Assembly: GCA_030625815.1 (NCBI GenBank)
Contig: DAOUQF010000012.1
Coordinates: 1-64,000, forward strand
Direction of reading: 5' to 3'
DNA length: 64,000 bases
Origin: Eubacteriales bacterium
Lineage (GTDB): Bacteria; Bacillota; Clostridia; Tissierellales; GPF-1
Positions within the stretch are counted from its first letter, which is position 1. Each line of letters begins with the position of its first letter. A program made the translations under genes and the position numbers. The notes under the pieces were generated by a model that was not told the DNA's origin, did not search any database, and worked only from the letters and a program-made list of their open reading frames with translations. Below, piece after piece: positions 7,547-16,975 of the stretch.

Positions 7547-10381
7547 TTAATCTGTATTAATCAAATCTAGCACATATGCAACTTCTGTGTCATCGATTCC
7601 AACGCTGAACGTATCCTCGATTATTTCAAAAGCCTTTCTTACAATACCGTATTTCTCTTGATTATTTTCTATCACCTTTTTTGCATTTCCATACTCCAGC
7701 GGCTGCTTTAAAATCGCCCGTTCTATCATAGAACAGCAATGAATCAAAAATCTGATTCGAATACTTGATTTATTGTGAAATTTAATATTCTGATTGATAG
7801 TAGCAAATGAAAAATTAACTGTTTCATTTGCTTTTTTGGGATTCAAGAATGTAAGATATTCCGTCAAAATTTTACTTACAACAAAATTTGGTATTTCTAC
7901 CTGTTCTTCCTCCCTTTCTTTTCGCGAAAGAATTCGAGCAATTTTTTGCAAGCCTTTGCCCATTATAACTTCATCAATGCTTATATATGGCACCCCTTCA
8001 ATCTTTAAATCGGAAGCCCCTACCAAAAGAACCGCTCGTTCCCTTTCTTCCTCAGTTAACTCTGATCCCTTATAATCAAAAGGCTTAATCTCAAAATCTT
8101 CCTCTTCGATTAAAGCTACTTCATTTTTAATTAGCTCACACAGCTTAACGGCTACACCTTTTCCACTTATACAAGTTACAATAATTAAATCTCCTGTTCT
8201 GCTCATCGTTTTTTTATATCGCAATTCGCTCGAAACCATCTTCCCTGTATATGGAAGATGGTTCATCAAACTATTTGCAATGCTATCCAAGTCCTCGTCA
8301 CTATAAAGACTTTTTCTCACCGCCTCTAACGCAACTGCTGTCGAAACCATTCCTATGCTCCGGACATGAATGTTAGTCTTTTGATGAATCACTTCAGCAA
8401 ATGCATTTAAAGAACCCATATCTACAAGCAGTAAAACGCCTTTCCCCGTGTCTGTATTCACTACAAATTCTGTAACCTTCTCAAGACAAGCCTCAACAGA
8501 ATCATTTAGATCCATATCGATCGCTTTACACAACGAAGTATCCAAAAGAGAATTGGCAACATCTGCCATGCTAGTGGCTGTGCTTTTCCCGTGTGCAACT
8601 ACAACAATGCCCACTCTACTTGTGTGTTCTTTTTTTTCTGACAACGCTGCTGATAAAAACGCAATAAAGAATGCGATCTCCTGCTTTGGTATGATGACAT
8701 GAAATTGCGTCTCCATATAGTATTTCATCTCACACGCAACCTGATATTCATTTGGTTGATTGTTTTCAATTTTTTTTAGTTCTTCATTGGTGATCTTAGA
8801 AATATAATTGGATGAAATCCTTTCTAGGAGGGCAGAAATATGTAAAATAAATGCAATAACTGTTTTTCTATCCAATTTTCTACCCAATCTTAATTCTGCC
8901 ATCTCGATTGCATTTTTAGAAATATCATATACCGCCATACTAACCATTTTAGAGAGTTTTTCTTTTTCCTCATGAAAGTCAAAGATATGATTCTTCTCAA
9001 TTAGGCTATCCATATATTGTCTGATATATATATCAATATTCTCCATGATATCTTTTTTATCCATGTTCTGTTTCAAATAATTCTTGTAAAACTGTGTGAT
9101 TTTTCCATATAACTGTGAGATATCTGCGTTCGGATTCGATGTACCTCCTGCATGTTTCCCATTAAATATAAAAGTCTTCAATTCGTTTAAGATAGAGAAG
9201 CTTTCGATTTCGCTACGATGCTTTTTTATTCTTAATATTCCTTGATAGACTTCATCTGGCAACAAATTAATATCTACTATGATTTTCCCGTTTGATTTGC
9301 CCTGCAATTTATAATCAAGAAATCCCTTGGCACAAATAGTTTGAATATCGCTTCGAAGTTGTCCGATATTCCCTCGAGGATCATAAAAAAGCAATCCCAG
9401 AATAACCTCCCGGCATACTTCAATATCCATTCCCAGCACTATTGATTCCCCACAAAAAAAACCTTCAATTAGCCCAAAGCGTTCTTCAACTGTGCTTTCC
9501 GATAAGCCAGGCAAATCGATTACCATTGGAATTCTTCTTAAAAAAGTAATCAGTATATTTGATTCGATTTTTTCAGTTGTTGCACAAATCAAACGCAAAT
9601 CTACCTGATGAACCGTTGTATTCTCACCAAGACGCCTAAAATATCCTTTGTCAATTAATGTGAAAAGAATCTCTTGTCCCTGCGGTGGCAATCTATGAAC
9701 CTCATCAAGCAAGAGAATGCCTCCGTCCGCCTCATCAATAATTCCAACTTGCTCATGATCCGCTCCAGTAAATGCACCTTTTGTATATCCAAATAGCTGC
9801 GACAATAACAATTGTGGATTGTCTGCATACTCAGCACAATTAAAAACAATAAATTTACCGTCTGATTTCAAATTCCTATGCTCTCGGGCATAATTATACA
9901 TTGCCTCAGCAAAAAAAGTCTTTCCGACTCCACTTGGTCCTAATATCAATGTATGCAACCCATTAGGGGGATAAATGATCGCCGCTTTCCCTAGTTTTAT
10001 CGCCTTGCTCAAACTTGGTCTTTTTTCAAGAATCAAATCGAGATTTTCCCTACATGAAAAATTCTTACTCTCAATAGCATCTTCACCTTTAATCTGTTTC
10101 AATGAAATGACATGCTGAACTTGGTTCCCAGTCATGACCAGATGATAAATTTCTTCCATGCGTTTTTTACTAAAATAATAGACTGGGCGGCCAGCAATCT
10201 TTAACACTTCTCCCTTTTTAACCAAAAGGTTTAGCTCCTTGCTTGTATTACTCCTGCTGATATTGGCAAATTCACTAATAGTATTTGTATCATAGCCACT
10301 AAACCCTTGCTCAATTTCCTCATTCGACACGTCTTTACAAAGGTTTTCTAGTGCATTTTTAACTATGTCAATCCTTCTCAT
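7547..10381 (-). CDS. LevR-like sigma-54-dependent PTS transcriptional activator
   Basis: This protein of about 944 residues starts at the ATG at 10381 with AAGGTG upstream. Domains in order are: an N-terminal winged-helix region (about 1-80); an AAA+ domain with Walker A GPSGVGKT (148-155) and the RpoN-contact loop GAFTGA (202-207), followed by LLLDEVHRLP; a first PRD with LHISALLER; an EIIA-Man-like domain with VVAHGKS; an EIIB-Gat-like stretch with TCISGKG; and a C-terminal second PRD with IHCCSMIER. PTS phosphorylation of the PRD histidines is expected to switch activity. It lies upstream of and in line with the PTS operon carrying the -24/-12 promoter. An AT-rich 286-base gap upstream shows nothing I can assign. 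Confidence 0.92.
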   Translation of the reverse strand: MRRIDIVKNALENLCKDVSNEEIEQGFSGYDTNTISEFANISRSNTSKELNLLVKKGEVLKIAGRPVYYFSKKRMEEIYHLVMTGNQVQHVISLKQIKGEDAIESKNFSCRENLDLILEKRPSLSKAIKLGKAAIIYPPNGLHTLILGPSGVGKTFFAEAMYNYAREHRNLKSDGKFIVFNCAEYADNPQLLLSQLFGYTKGAFTGADHEQVGIIDEADGGILLLDEVHRLPPQGQEILFTLIDKGYFRRLGENTTVHQVDLRLICATTEKIESNILITFLRRIPMVIDLPGLSESTVEERFGLIEGFFCGESIVLGMDIEVCREVILGLLFYDPRGNIGQLRSDIQTICAKGFLDYKLQGKSNGKIIVDINLLPDEVYQGILRIKKHRSEIESFSILNELKTFIFNGKHAGGTSNPNADISQLYGKITQFYKNYLKQNMDKKDIMENIDIYIRQYMDSLIEKNHIFDFHEEKEKLSKMVSMAVYDISKNAIEMAELRLGRKLDRKTVIAFILHISALLERISSNYISKITNEELKKIENNQPNEYQVACEMKYYMETQFHVIIPKQEIAFFIAFLSAALSEKKEHTSRVGIVVVAHGKSTATSMADVANSLLDTSLCKAIDMDLNDSVEACLEKVTEFVVNTDTGKGVLLLVDMGSLNAFAEVIHQKTNIHVRSIGMVSTAVALEAVRKSLYSDEDLDSIANSLMNHLPYTGKMVSSELRYKKTMSRTGDLIIVTCISGKGVAVKLCELIKNEVALIEEEDFEIKPFDYKGSELTEEERERAVLLVGASDLKIEGVPYISIDEVIMGKGLQKIARILSRKEREEEQVEIPNFVVSKILTEYLTFLNPKKANETVNFSFATINQNIKFHNKSSIRIRFLIHCCSMIERAILKQPLEYGNAKKVIENNQEKYGIVRKAFEIIEDTFSVGIDDTEVAYVLDLINTD

Positions 10382-10667
10382 ATGAACACCTTCCCATAAT
10401 ATTTTAGTTCTTAATCGTGCAATAATCTGGCAATTCAAAAAAGTAATCCAATTATCCTCACTTTTTCAGACAACCTTTATTACTATGTAATTATCTCAGA
10501 CGAAATAACGCCTTTATTTATCCACATTTTCCAACTCACCTTGGCACTCTCTACACAACTCTTCCACCCATTCTACAATCAGCATTTTCCTAATCTTCCA
10601 CAGCTATCCTTAGCATCGATTGCTGTACAACAGAGGACTCCTTGAATTCTACTATCCCGAATGACCT

Positions 10668-11063
10668 CTAAGACTCCCAATCCTCCAGATTCAACACCAT
10701 CAGATACTCATCATAATACTGCCTGCCAATCTTTAATGCATGACGCTCTTCTCCAAAGATCGTAAAGCCGAATAGCTCATACAACCGAACCGCCGCATCA
10801 TTGTTCGTTACCATCCACAGTTGAATCAGTTCCAGTCAATCCAACCATGCCCACCAATCGATCATGTTCAAAGGCGCCCACAACAAAATGAATGGACTGC
10901 GGAAAATCATACTTTCCAAATATCGTTCCCTTCGGCTCGTTTCCATTTTGTGCAATTCCTCTTCATAGGAAGAGCCAAAGGCTTCCGGAAACCCGCGCAA
11001 GGCCTCCAACCGCAACTCCCAAAAGACATCCACATCTTCCGGCGCTAAATTTCGAATAATCAT
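10668..11063 (-). pseudogene. Broken GNAT-family N-acetyltransferase
   Basis: The N-terminal reading frame from ATG 11063 begins MIIRNLAPEDVDVFWELRLEAL, a standard GNAT opening. The match then continues in a second frame (VVGAFEHDRLVGMVGLTG) and ends in a third frame with NNDAAVRLYELFGF and the tail MVLNLEDWES, closing at 10668. Two frame changes and a missing acetyl-CoA loop segment show the gene is dead. Its start overlaps the end of the upstream membrane-protein gene by four bases, as in an intact operon, so decay is probably recent. Confidence 0.75.
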
Positions 11064-11518
11064 GATCCACCTCCCTCATAACTGGCTACAGGTTCCCGCA
11101 TTTCGCGCTCACTATAGGTATAAACAAGAATTGCATGCAGCGGCGAACACAACATGGCGACCACCGCCATCCAATGGGTGTGCTTCGAATATTGGGCGTA
11201 GAAATCGCGAAACATGATGTATGTAACGTACACCATAAAAACAGCAATGACTATTAGAAAGCCAATCGCAATTGGCGTTCTAATATATAATAAGAGATCC
11301 GTTGCAATCGATCCCATCAATAAATACGCAAATAAATGATCGGTCTTGTATGTCCCAAACAGGGTATAAGACCCTACCAATTTGCATTGCACCCACTTGT
11401 TTAAAAAGGGGATCCATGCAATCCACGACTTTCGAATCCCCTGATTCTTTGCCATGCTTTGAAGCCCGCTTGCTTTTAATACAAAAACCACGATGCTTGT
11501 TGCCAATGAGATATACAT
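11060..11518 (-). CDS. Small membrane protein of unknown function
   Basis: This 152-residue protein starts at the ATG at 11518. An N-terminal hydrophobic helix precedes a basic stretch (KNQGIRKSWIAWIPFLNKW). Further hydrophobic segments lie around residues 63-80, 82-102 and 118-135, giving about four membrane spans. The motif of a soluble loop followed by WIPFLN is shared by many small uncharacterised Bacillota membrane proteins, but I recognise no named family. It is coupled to the broken acetyltransferase by an ATGA overlap. The function is unknown. Confidence 0.65.
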   Translation of the reverse strand: MYISLATSIVVFVLKASGLQSMAKNQGIRKSWIAWIPFLNKWVQCKLVGSYTLFGTYKTDHLFAYLLMGSIATDLLLYIRTPIAIGFLIVIAVFMVYVTYIMFRDFYAQYSKHTHWMAVVAMLCSPLHAILVYTYSEREMREPVASYEGGGS

Positions 11519-11712
11519 TGCAACCTCCCGCTAATCTATATTCTGTCAGTGTTCTATTAGCCGATTTTGCTCTGCTACCAGTGTATCACGATTCCAAGAA
11601 ATCACAATTGTCTGTTTCATCCGTCCCAAGATAAAACTTATCTTTTCCCGTATACTAGAAGCAACGAATCAAATCTCTTGATGTGAATGAAGCATATGAA
11701 ATAGAGGAGCCC

Positions 11713-11964
11713 ATGAGAAAAAAACTTTTGAATCTGGCTATGAGCCTGGACGGGGATATCGTTGATGAAGAGGGCGGGTACGTGTGGATCGTCGGGGATG
11801 GGGACAAGCATCTCGATACGGACGCGAATTTTGATTTCCCCGCCTTTATCGAAAGCATTGATACTGTTGTTATGGGCAGAAAGGCCTATGAAGATATTGG
11901 CGCCGACGACTATATGACAAAAAAGGTCATTGTCGCGACATCGAAAACCTTCCAAACTGTATGA
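11713..11964 (+). pseudogene. RibD/DHFR-like reductase, truncated at the 3' end
   Basis: The frame starts at ATG 11713 with AGAGGAG three bases before it. It opens MRKKLLNLAMSLDGDIVDEE and continues to IDTVVMGRKAYEDIG and KKVIVATSKTF, characteristic of the RibD C-terminal/YyaP-like dihydrofolate reductase superfamily. Such proteins are about 170-180 residues. Here similarity stops after about 81 codons, where the sequence switches to an antisense reverse transcriptase fragment. The enzyme would lack its C-terminal half and cannot be functional. Confidence 0.75.
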
Positions 11965-12097
11965 TTCGAGTCTTTTCTTCTGCTAGTTCCAGCCCAAACT
12001 TAGCAAATCGTCCAGGCAGTGCATTGTAGAATCTAATGGCGTCATCCCAGTATTGAAAGCAGACCACAAAATCATCCGCATAGCGTATTTGCATTTT
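11945..12097 (-). pseudogene. Group II intron reverse transcriptase, internal fragment
   Basis: The translation IRYADDFVVCFQY contains the YADD catalytic motif of reverse transcriptases. It is followed by FAKFGLELAEEKTRIIQFGR, a close match to group II intron maturase-type RTs just after the YADD box. Only about 50 codons remain, with no start, finger or maturase domains. The fragment is fused to the first codons of an acyl-CoA dehydrogenase on one side and to a RibD/DHFR-like gene on the other. Confidence 0.85.
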
Positions 12098-12151
12098 AAA
12101 CTTGCCAAATACATTCATCATCATATTTTGTTCGCTTAATTGAAAATCCAT
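12098..12151 (-). pseudogene. Acyl-CoA dehydrogenase, first 18 codons only
   Basis: Just behind the MaoC stop is an AAGGAGGAG site followed by ATG at 12151. The codons read MDFQLSEQNMMMNVFGKF, the standard N-terminus of short-chain acyl-CoA dehydrogenases (family pattern MDFxLxExQxM). The match ends where reverse transcriptase sequence begins. The arrangement implies an ancestral maoC-acd pair broken by intron-related rearrangement. Confidence 0.6.
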
Positions 12152-12164
12152 CACAAACTCCTCC

Positions 12165-12479
12165 TTACTCCGCCGGCGGACTAACAACCGCTTCGCCTTT
12201 TAACACCAAATCTCCGTTTTGATTGCTGCATTCCGTCTTCAAAGTTACTCGTTTTCTCATCTCATCCAACTCTGTCACTGTAACGGTTGTGGTGATCGTA
12301 TCGCCAAAACGCACGGGTGCCGTAAACTTCAATGATTGCTTTAAGTAGATCGTTCCCGGTCCAGGCAATTGCATCCCCAGTGCCGCGGAGATATACCCGG
12401 CAGTCAACATCCCATGAACGATTCGTCCTTTGAACATGCCCTTGCTGCTCTCCACTTCATTGAAGTACGCAGGATTCAA
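12165..12479 (-). pseudogene. MaoC-like enoyl-CoA hydratase, 5' end degraded
   Basis: FKGRIVHGMLTAGYISAALG followed by LPGPGTIYLKQSLKFTAPV and the tail GEAVVSPPAE are typical of the C-terminal three quarters of (R)-specific enoyl-CoA hydratases of about 135-140 residues. The same frame stays open upstream and encodes DVVIYGGISGDLNP, the conserved hydratase region with its Asp. Before about 12520 it no longer resembles the family, and no ATG with a ribosome site precedes it. The start at 12479 would delete catalytic residues. I read it as a truncated gene. An N-terminal extension from a non-ATG start cannot be excluded. Confidence 0.6.
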
Positions 12480-12604
12480 GTCTCCACTAATTCCACCGTA
12501 AATTACAACATCCGGTTCCCAATAATTTAACCGAAAAAATTTTAGGGAATAACATGTTTTGAAAAACGCTGTTCTGACAATCTATTTGCAAGCAATTTTT
12601 TGCA

Positions 12605-12630
12605 TAAAAAAACCCATCGCTTCCGATAGG
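12605..12630 (-). terminator. Terminator of the first polysaccharide operon
   Basis: On the minus strand CCTATCG, a GAAG loop and CGATGGG form a stem (one G-T pair) followed by seven T. It lies directly behind the stop codon of the UDP-xylose-synthase-like gene. Confidence 0.8.
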
Positions 12631-12631
12631 C

Positions 12632-13582
12632 TTAATCATACTTTATGAACAAATTTTGATTTTGAAAATACTTTATTGTTTCTTCTAACCCTTCCCTTAA
12701 CTCCACTTTCGGTATCCAATTCAGTGCCTCTTTTGCCAAGGTGATATCTGGCTTTCGGATTTTAGGATCATCGATCGGCAATTTCTGATACTTCAGCTTC
12801 ACTTCATTCCCTGTACCCGCCGCGACCAAGTGCGCAAGCTCTTTAATTGTGTACTCATCGGGATTTCCCAAATTTACAGGCCCAACAAAATCATCTTTAC
12901 TGTTCATCATGGCTATTAATCCGTCAATTAAATCAGAAATATAACAAAACGAGCGAGTTTGGTTCCCATCCCCATAAACAGTCAACGGCTCTCCCAGTAT
13001 GCCCTGCGCAATAAAGTTTGGAACAACACGCCCATCGCAATAACTTTGATACGGACCATATGTGTTGAAAATACGAACAATTTTAATTCGCGTACCATAC
13101 TGCCTCATGTGATCAAAGAATAGAGCTTCAACACAACGCTTTCCTTCATCATAACAGGCTCGAGGACCAATTGGATTGACATTCCCAGCATAATGCTCCG
13201 GCTGTGGATGCATCTCCGGATCTCCATATACCTCGCTGGTTGAAGCTTGCAATATTTTAGCATCGTGCCGCTTGGCCAGTTCCAGCAGATTCAGGGCGCC
13301 AATAAAATTCGTCTTCAAAGTCTGCACGGGTTCCAGTTGATAATACTTCGGTGACGCCGGGCAAGCCAAATTGTAAACTTCATCAACTCGCAGATCAAAC
13401 TCTTGCACAATATCTCTTTCTTCAAACTCAAAATGCTCATTCAACAAAAGCATTTCAACATTGGCATGTTGCCCAGTGCTCATATTGTCTACGCCTACAA
13501 CGTGGCACCCTTCCGACAAAAGTCGCTTACATAAATTACTGCCTATAAAACCCGCTGCTCCCGCAACTAATACCTTTTTCAC
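12632..13582 (-). CDS. UDP-glucuronate decarboxylase / UDP-xylose synthase-like epimerase
   Basis: This 316-residue extended short-chain dehydrogenase has GAAGFIGSNLC near the start for NAD binding and the STSEVYGDP segment. The active-site tyrosine is in RACYDEGKR (YxxxK). NLACPASPKYYQ and NPIGPRACYDEGKR are hallmark blocks of the UXS/UDP-glucuronate decarboxylase group, which converts UDP-glucuronate to UDP-xylose. The required UDP-glucuronate could come from the ugd gene at 42.6-43.8 kb. It is the last gene of a tightly packed glycan operon (3-base gap to the preceding glycosyltransferase). A different nucleotide sugar is possible, since close relatives differ. Confidence 0.85.
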   Translation of the reverse strand: MKKVLVAGAAGFIGSNLCKRLLSEGCHVVGVDNMSTGQHANVEMLLLNEHFEFEERDIVQEFDLRVDEVYNLACPASPKYYQLEPVQTLKTNFIGALNLLELAKRHDAKILQASTSEVYGDPEMHPQPEHYAGNVNPIGPRACYDEGKRCVEALFFDHMRQYGTRIKIVRIFNTYGPYQSYCDGRVVPNFIAQGILGEPLTVYGDGNQTRSFCYISDLIDGLIAMMNSKDDFVGPVNLGNPDEYTIKELAHLVAAGTGNEVKLKYQKLPIDDPKIRKPDITLAKEALNWIPKVELREGLEETIKYFQNQNLFIKYD

Positions 13583-13585
13583 GCC

Positions 13586-14617
13586 CTAAACCTCCACGCA
13601 ATTGATTCGATTTCGCATCATTTTTCTGTCATGCGCATACACAAAATAATAGCGTAACCGCAAACTAAAAATCGTCAAACCCATCGCATTGCTCAAACCC
13701 CAACCGACGATCCGATGATTGGTTTTCGGCGAATCCAACAAATTCTTGCTTCGCTTCTTTAACCAACCGCTTAGATCAATTTCTAGCATAGTCTTATACA
13801 GATGAAAATTTGCTGCGGCCTGAATGACAAAATTTCCAATTTCACGATTTACATACTTCTTTCGTTCTTCCGAACCTTCCCATGAATAACAAAATTCGGC
13901 CAAGCGATCTGCATTAACAACCAAACTGTTTAATTTCTTCGCATTCATTCCGGTCATTGTAAATGCCTGGCTCCGCTTGCGATAATAGTAGATTGGATAA
14001 TCGACAACGCCAATACAATCAGCGCTCAAAACGCATTTTGGCGTAAACTCACTATCTTCATATACTTGTCCCTCCGCGAAACCAAACATAAGCTGTTTCC
14101 AAAAATCTTTTCGATAGAGATAGCGCCAAACAACAACATCATACACCGCTAAATCTGCAATAAAAGCAACAGGATCCAATAGCTTGACAGACTCTTTCGA
14201 CATTCCCGTATTCCTAGCTTGAACTGCTTCATATGTATACTCATTCTCATAGAATACAACCTTATTTCCAAATACAATCGATAAATCATTTGTAGAAGCA
14301 GCTTCATAGAGTATTTCCATTGCATGGGGATCAATAAAATCGTCAGAGTCATAGAAATACAAATACTCGCCACTCGCCATGGCGGCGCCTTTGTTTCTTG
14401 TAGCGGAAAGACCCATATTTTTATGTGAAACAGCCACGATCCGCTGATCCCGTTCCGCGTATTTATTGATTATCATCTCTGTTTTATCCGTTGAACCATC
14501 ATTTAGAATAATGATTTCAATATCTTCTAGCGTTTGCGTAACAGCAGCTTCCAGACATTCACCGATATACTTCTCGACGTTATAGGCAGGTATAATCAAT
14601 GATACTTTGGGTTTCAT
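13586..14617 (-). CDS. Family 2 glycosyltransferase
   Basis: This 343-residue GT-A enzyme opens with VSLIIPAYNVEKYIGECLEA, has NDGSTDKT for nucleotide binding and YFYDSDDFIDP as the metal-binding DxD region. After about residue 230 it carries a family-variable C-terminal tail rich in aromatic and basic residues (RLRYYFVYAHDR), without clear membrane spans. It probably adds one sugar to a lipid-linked repeat unit on the cytoplasmic face. The donor and acceptor cannot be read from sequence. Confidence 0.88.
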   Translation of the reverse strand: MKPKVSLIIPAYNVEKYIGECLEAAVTQTLEDIEIIILNDGSTDKTEMIINKYAERDQRIVAVSHKNMGLSATRNKGAAMASGEYLYFYDSDDFIDPHAMEILYEAASTNDLSIVFGNKVVFYENEYTYEAVQARNTGMSKESVKLLDPVAFIADLAVYDVVVWRYLYRKDFWKQLMFGFAEGQVYEDSEFTPKCVLSADCIGVVDYPIYYYRKRSQAFTMTGMNAKKLNSLVVNADRLAEFCYSWEGSEERKKYVNREIGNFVIQAAANFHLYKTMLEIDLSGWLKKRSKNLLDSPKTNHRIVGWGLSNAMGLTIFSLRLRYYFVYAHDRKMMRNRINCVEV

Positions 14618-14675
14618 CCTCTCTCCTCCATCTCTTGTTCTTCTACATGATTTCGATCATAGTCCAATATAACAA

Positions 14676-16226
14676 CTAGTCCTTGATTCTTCTCAAATAC
14701 GCTTTTATCAGCGACAGCTCTTCAACCCTTAACACTGCAAGCATCACAAGATACACCACCGCCCCCAAAATAATAGCGATTAGCAAACCGGAAACTTTAG
14801 CTAAAGCGCTTCCTTGAAGTACTGAAATCACTATAAGCAAACGATTAAAATAAAACACAACTGTCCCCATACAAAGAGCCGCCATACATGATTTGATCAC
14901 AGAAACCACTGTGCCTTTACCCAAATCGATTTCATAACATCGATATAAAAAGATCGCATACGCCACCAATCGGAAAACACTTGCCGCAATCGTTGCAGCA
15001 ATTAATCCCAAATAATCATATTTCACGACGAGTACAAAGTCCAAGACAATATTCAATGCAACACTTGCAATACCAATATACATCGGTAGAGACATATTCT
15101 GTTTAGCATAGAAAACCTTTAAAAGAAACTCACTCAAAACATACGTCAATATAATAATCGCATACAAAGCAAGCGCAGGAACAGTCAAGTCCGTGGAGGA
15201 AGACGTAAATTCACCCCGTTGGTATAAAAGTTCAATAATCGGTAACCGCAAAACAATAATGCCCGTAACGAGAGGCAGAATCAAATAGAGAAGAAATGAC
15301 AAGCCCTTACGTACCGAAAGCTTCAGCCATTCATCATCCGCTAAGGAAATTTTAACAATCGAAGGAAAAACAATGGTGATTGTAATAGAAACCAAAAGCG
15401 TAGTTAGCATCCCAGTGACTTTCGATGCATAGTTCATCGCTGATATTTTACCCGGGCTCAAACCCGAGGCGATAAATTTATCCACCATTCCATTCACATA
15501 ATATGTCATTGAGCCCAGCAAAATCGGTCCAGCCAATCTTAATGTCTCTTGTATATCAGAATCCTGAAGGATACCGTTGCGAAGATGAATCGCACCGAGG
15601 TTTTGTCTGCTGCAAATCCACAGTACAATGCCTTTGATCAGCATGGCCACTACAACCATCCCCATCAACGATTGTACCGTTAGCCATTTTCCGGGCATCA
15701 GCAAAAAGTATCCTAAATATGCAATATTTAACATCAATCCAGCAATCGATTCTGGAATAAACCTCTCAACACTAATCAAATAATTCCCAAACAAATCATA
15801 AATCCCACTTAATAAAATGAAGGTTGTACCCGTTCTTAGCAACATAATGGTTAACGTCTTTTTTTCTCCCACAAACCCTCTGGCAAAGAAACTCACCAAT
15901 TGCGGCGACAAAACAAAAACAGTCAGCGAAACGATCGCCAATGCCACTATAGCCCCTGTTAACAAGCGCTCTATATAATGCTTTTCTTCCCGTTTGCCTC
16001 GCCCACGCACATTAATGAACATGGGTACAAGGCTACCATGCATCGCATGGGAAATCAGACAGAACATACCCAAAATCGAATATGCCATAAAATAACTATC
16101 CGCCGCATCTGAAGCCCCAAAATGCTTGGCAATAAATATTTCACGTAACAAAGCCAATATTTTTGTGAAAACAGATATCACCAGGACCCACAACGCTGAT
16201 TTTCCTAATCTCTGAATATTTGACAT
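14676..16226 (-). CDS. MurJ/MviN-like lipid-linked oligosaccharide flippase
   Basis: This 516-residue protein starts at the ATG at 16226 with GGAG five bases upstream. About 13-14 hydrophobic spans fill the chain. The N-terminal ALLREIFIAKHFGASDAADSY is the MurJ/MviN hallmark, followed by SHAMHGSLVPMF. Within a glycan operon it most likely flips the completed undecaprenyl-linked glycan rather than lipid II, although the family includes both. It lies between two GT2 genes, 8 bases beyond the upstream one. It is one of three flippase genes in the window. Confidence 0.88.
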   Translation of the reverse strand: MSNIQRLGKSALWVLVISVFTKILALLREIFIAKHFGASDAADSYFMAYSILGMFCLISHAMHGSLVPMFINVRGRGKREEKHYIERLLTGAIVALAIVSLTVFVLSPQLVSFFARGFVGEKKTLTIMLLRTGTTFILLSGIYDLFGNYLISVERFIPESIAGLMLNIAYLGYFLLMPGKWLTVQSLMGMVVVAMLIKGIVLWICSRQNLGAIHLRNGILQDSDIQETLRLAGPILLGSMTYYVNGMVDKFIASGLSPGKISAMNYASKVTGMLTTLLVSITITIVFPSIVKISLADDEWLKLSVRKGLSFLLYLILPLVTGIIVLRLPIIELLYQRGEFTSSSTDLTVPALALYAIIILTYVLSEFLLKVFYAKQNMSLPMYIGIASVALNIVLDFVLVVKYDYLGLIAATIAASVFRLVAYAIFLYRCYEIDLGKGTVVSVIKSCMAALCMGTVVFYFNRLLIVISVLQGSALAKVSGLLIAIILGAVVYLVMLAVLRVEELSLIKAYLRRIKD

Positions 16227-16234
16227 AAGCTCTC

Positions 16235-16975
16235 CTACTGCTTTTGGATCCCCTGAAGAATATAATGGATAAAGCATTTTATAGACTGAAAAACACTTAG
16301 TTTTTCATGATTTCGATATATATTCCAAGTCCAAATCGCCGATTTCAACTTATTTCCAGACAACGAGTTCCCCATTACCCGGTAGAATGCTAGCGGCTTA
16401 TTCAATCCGCGCATGACAATTCCATTCCTTGCAAGACTCAACCACGCCGCGTAATCTTCATGACGGATTTTTTCCATTTGAAAATTGCCCGTTTCTTCAC
16501 GATCCACCATCACCGTTAGACATGCAATTTGATTCCCCTTCAGCAATTGCGAATAGGTTAACTTTTCAGGTACGCTCACATATTTATTCTCGCCTGTATG
16601 ACCATCTACTCTGCAGTACGAAGAATACACCAATCCGGCTTTCTCCGCCCTGATAAACTTCACTTGTAATTCCAGCTTTTCTGGCATCCACCAATCATCC
16701 GAATCCAAAAAGGCCATATACCGTCCTTTTGAATTCTGAATACCAAAATTCCGAGTAGCCGCTACCCCAGAATTTTTTGGCATATGGAGAAGTTTGACAC
16801 GATCGTCTTTTCCCAAATAGAGCAACACTTTTTCAACACTTCGATCTGTTGACAAATCGTTAATGATTATAAGTTCCCATTTGGGATATGTTTGTGCAAC
16901 AACTGATTCAATCGTCTTAATAATTGTGGTTTCCGCATTATACATTGGTGTAATAATCGAAACATAATCAGTCAC
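16235..16975 (-). CDS. Family 2 glycosyltransferase, short
   Basis: This 246-residue GT-A enzyme carries VSIITPMYNAETTIIKTIES at the N-terminus, NDLSTDRS, and MAFLDSDDWWMPEK as the DxD motif. The short length is typical of the EpsJ/WcaA-like group with no C-terminal membrane segments. Its 5' end overlaps the upstream GT4 gene by eight bases and its stop is next to the flippase start. It is probably a cytoplasmic or peripheral transferase in repeat-unit assembly. Confidence 0.86.
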   Translation of the reverse strand: MTDYVSIITPMYNAETTIIKTIESVVAQTYPKWELIIINDLSTDRSVEKVLLYLGKDDRVKLLHMPKNSGVAATRNFGIQNSKGRYMAFLDSDDWWMPEKLELQVKFIRAEKAGLVYSSYCRVDGHTGENKYVSVPEKLTYSQLLKGNQIACLTVMVDREETGNFQMEKIRHEDYAAWLSLARNGIVMRGLNKPLAFYRVMGNSLSGNKLKSAIWTWNIYRNHEKLSVFQSIKCFIHYILQGIQKQ

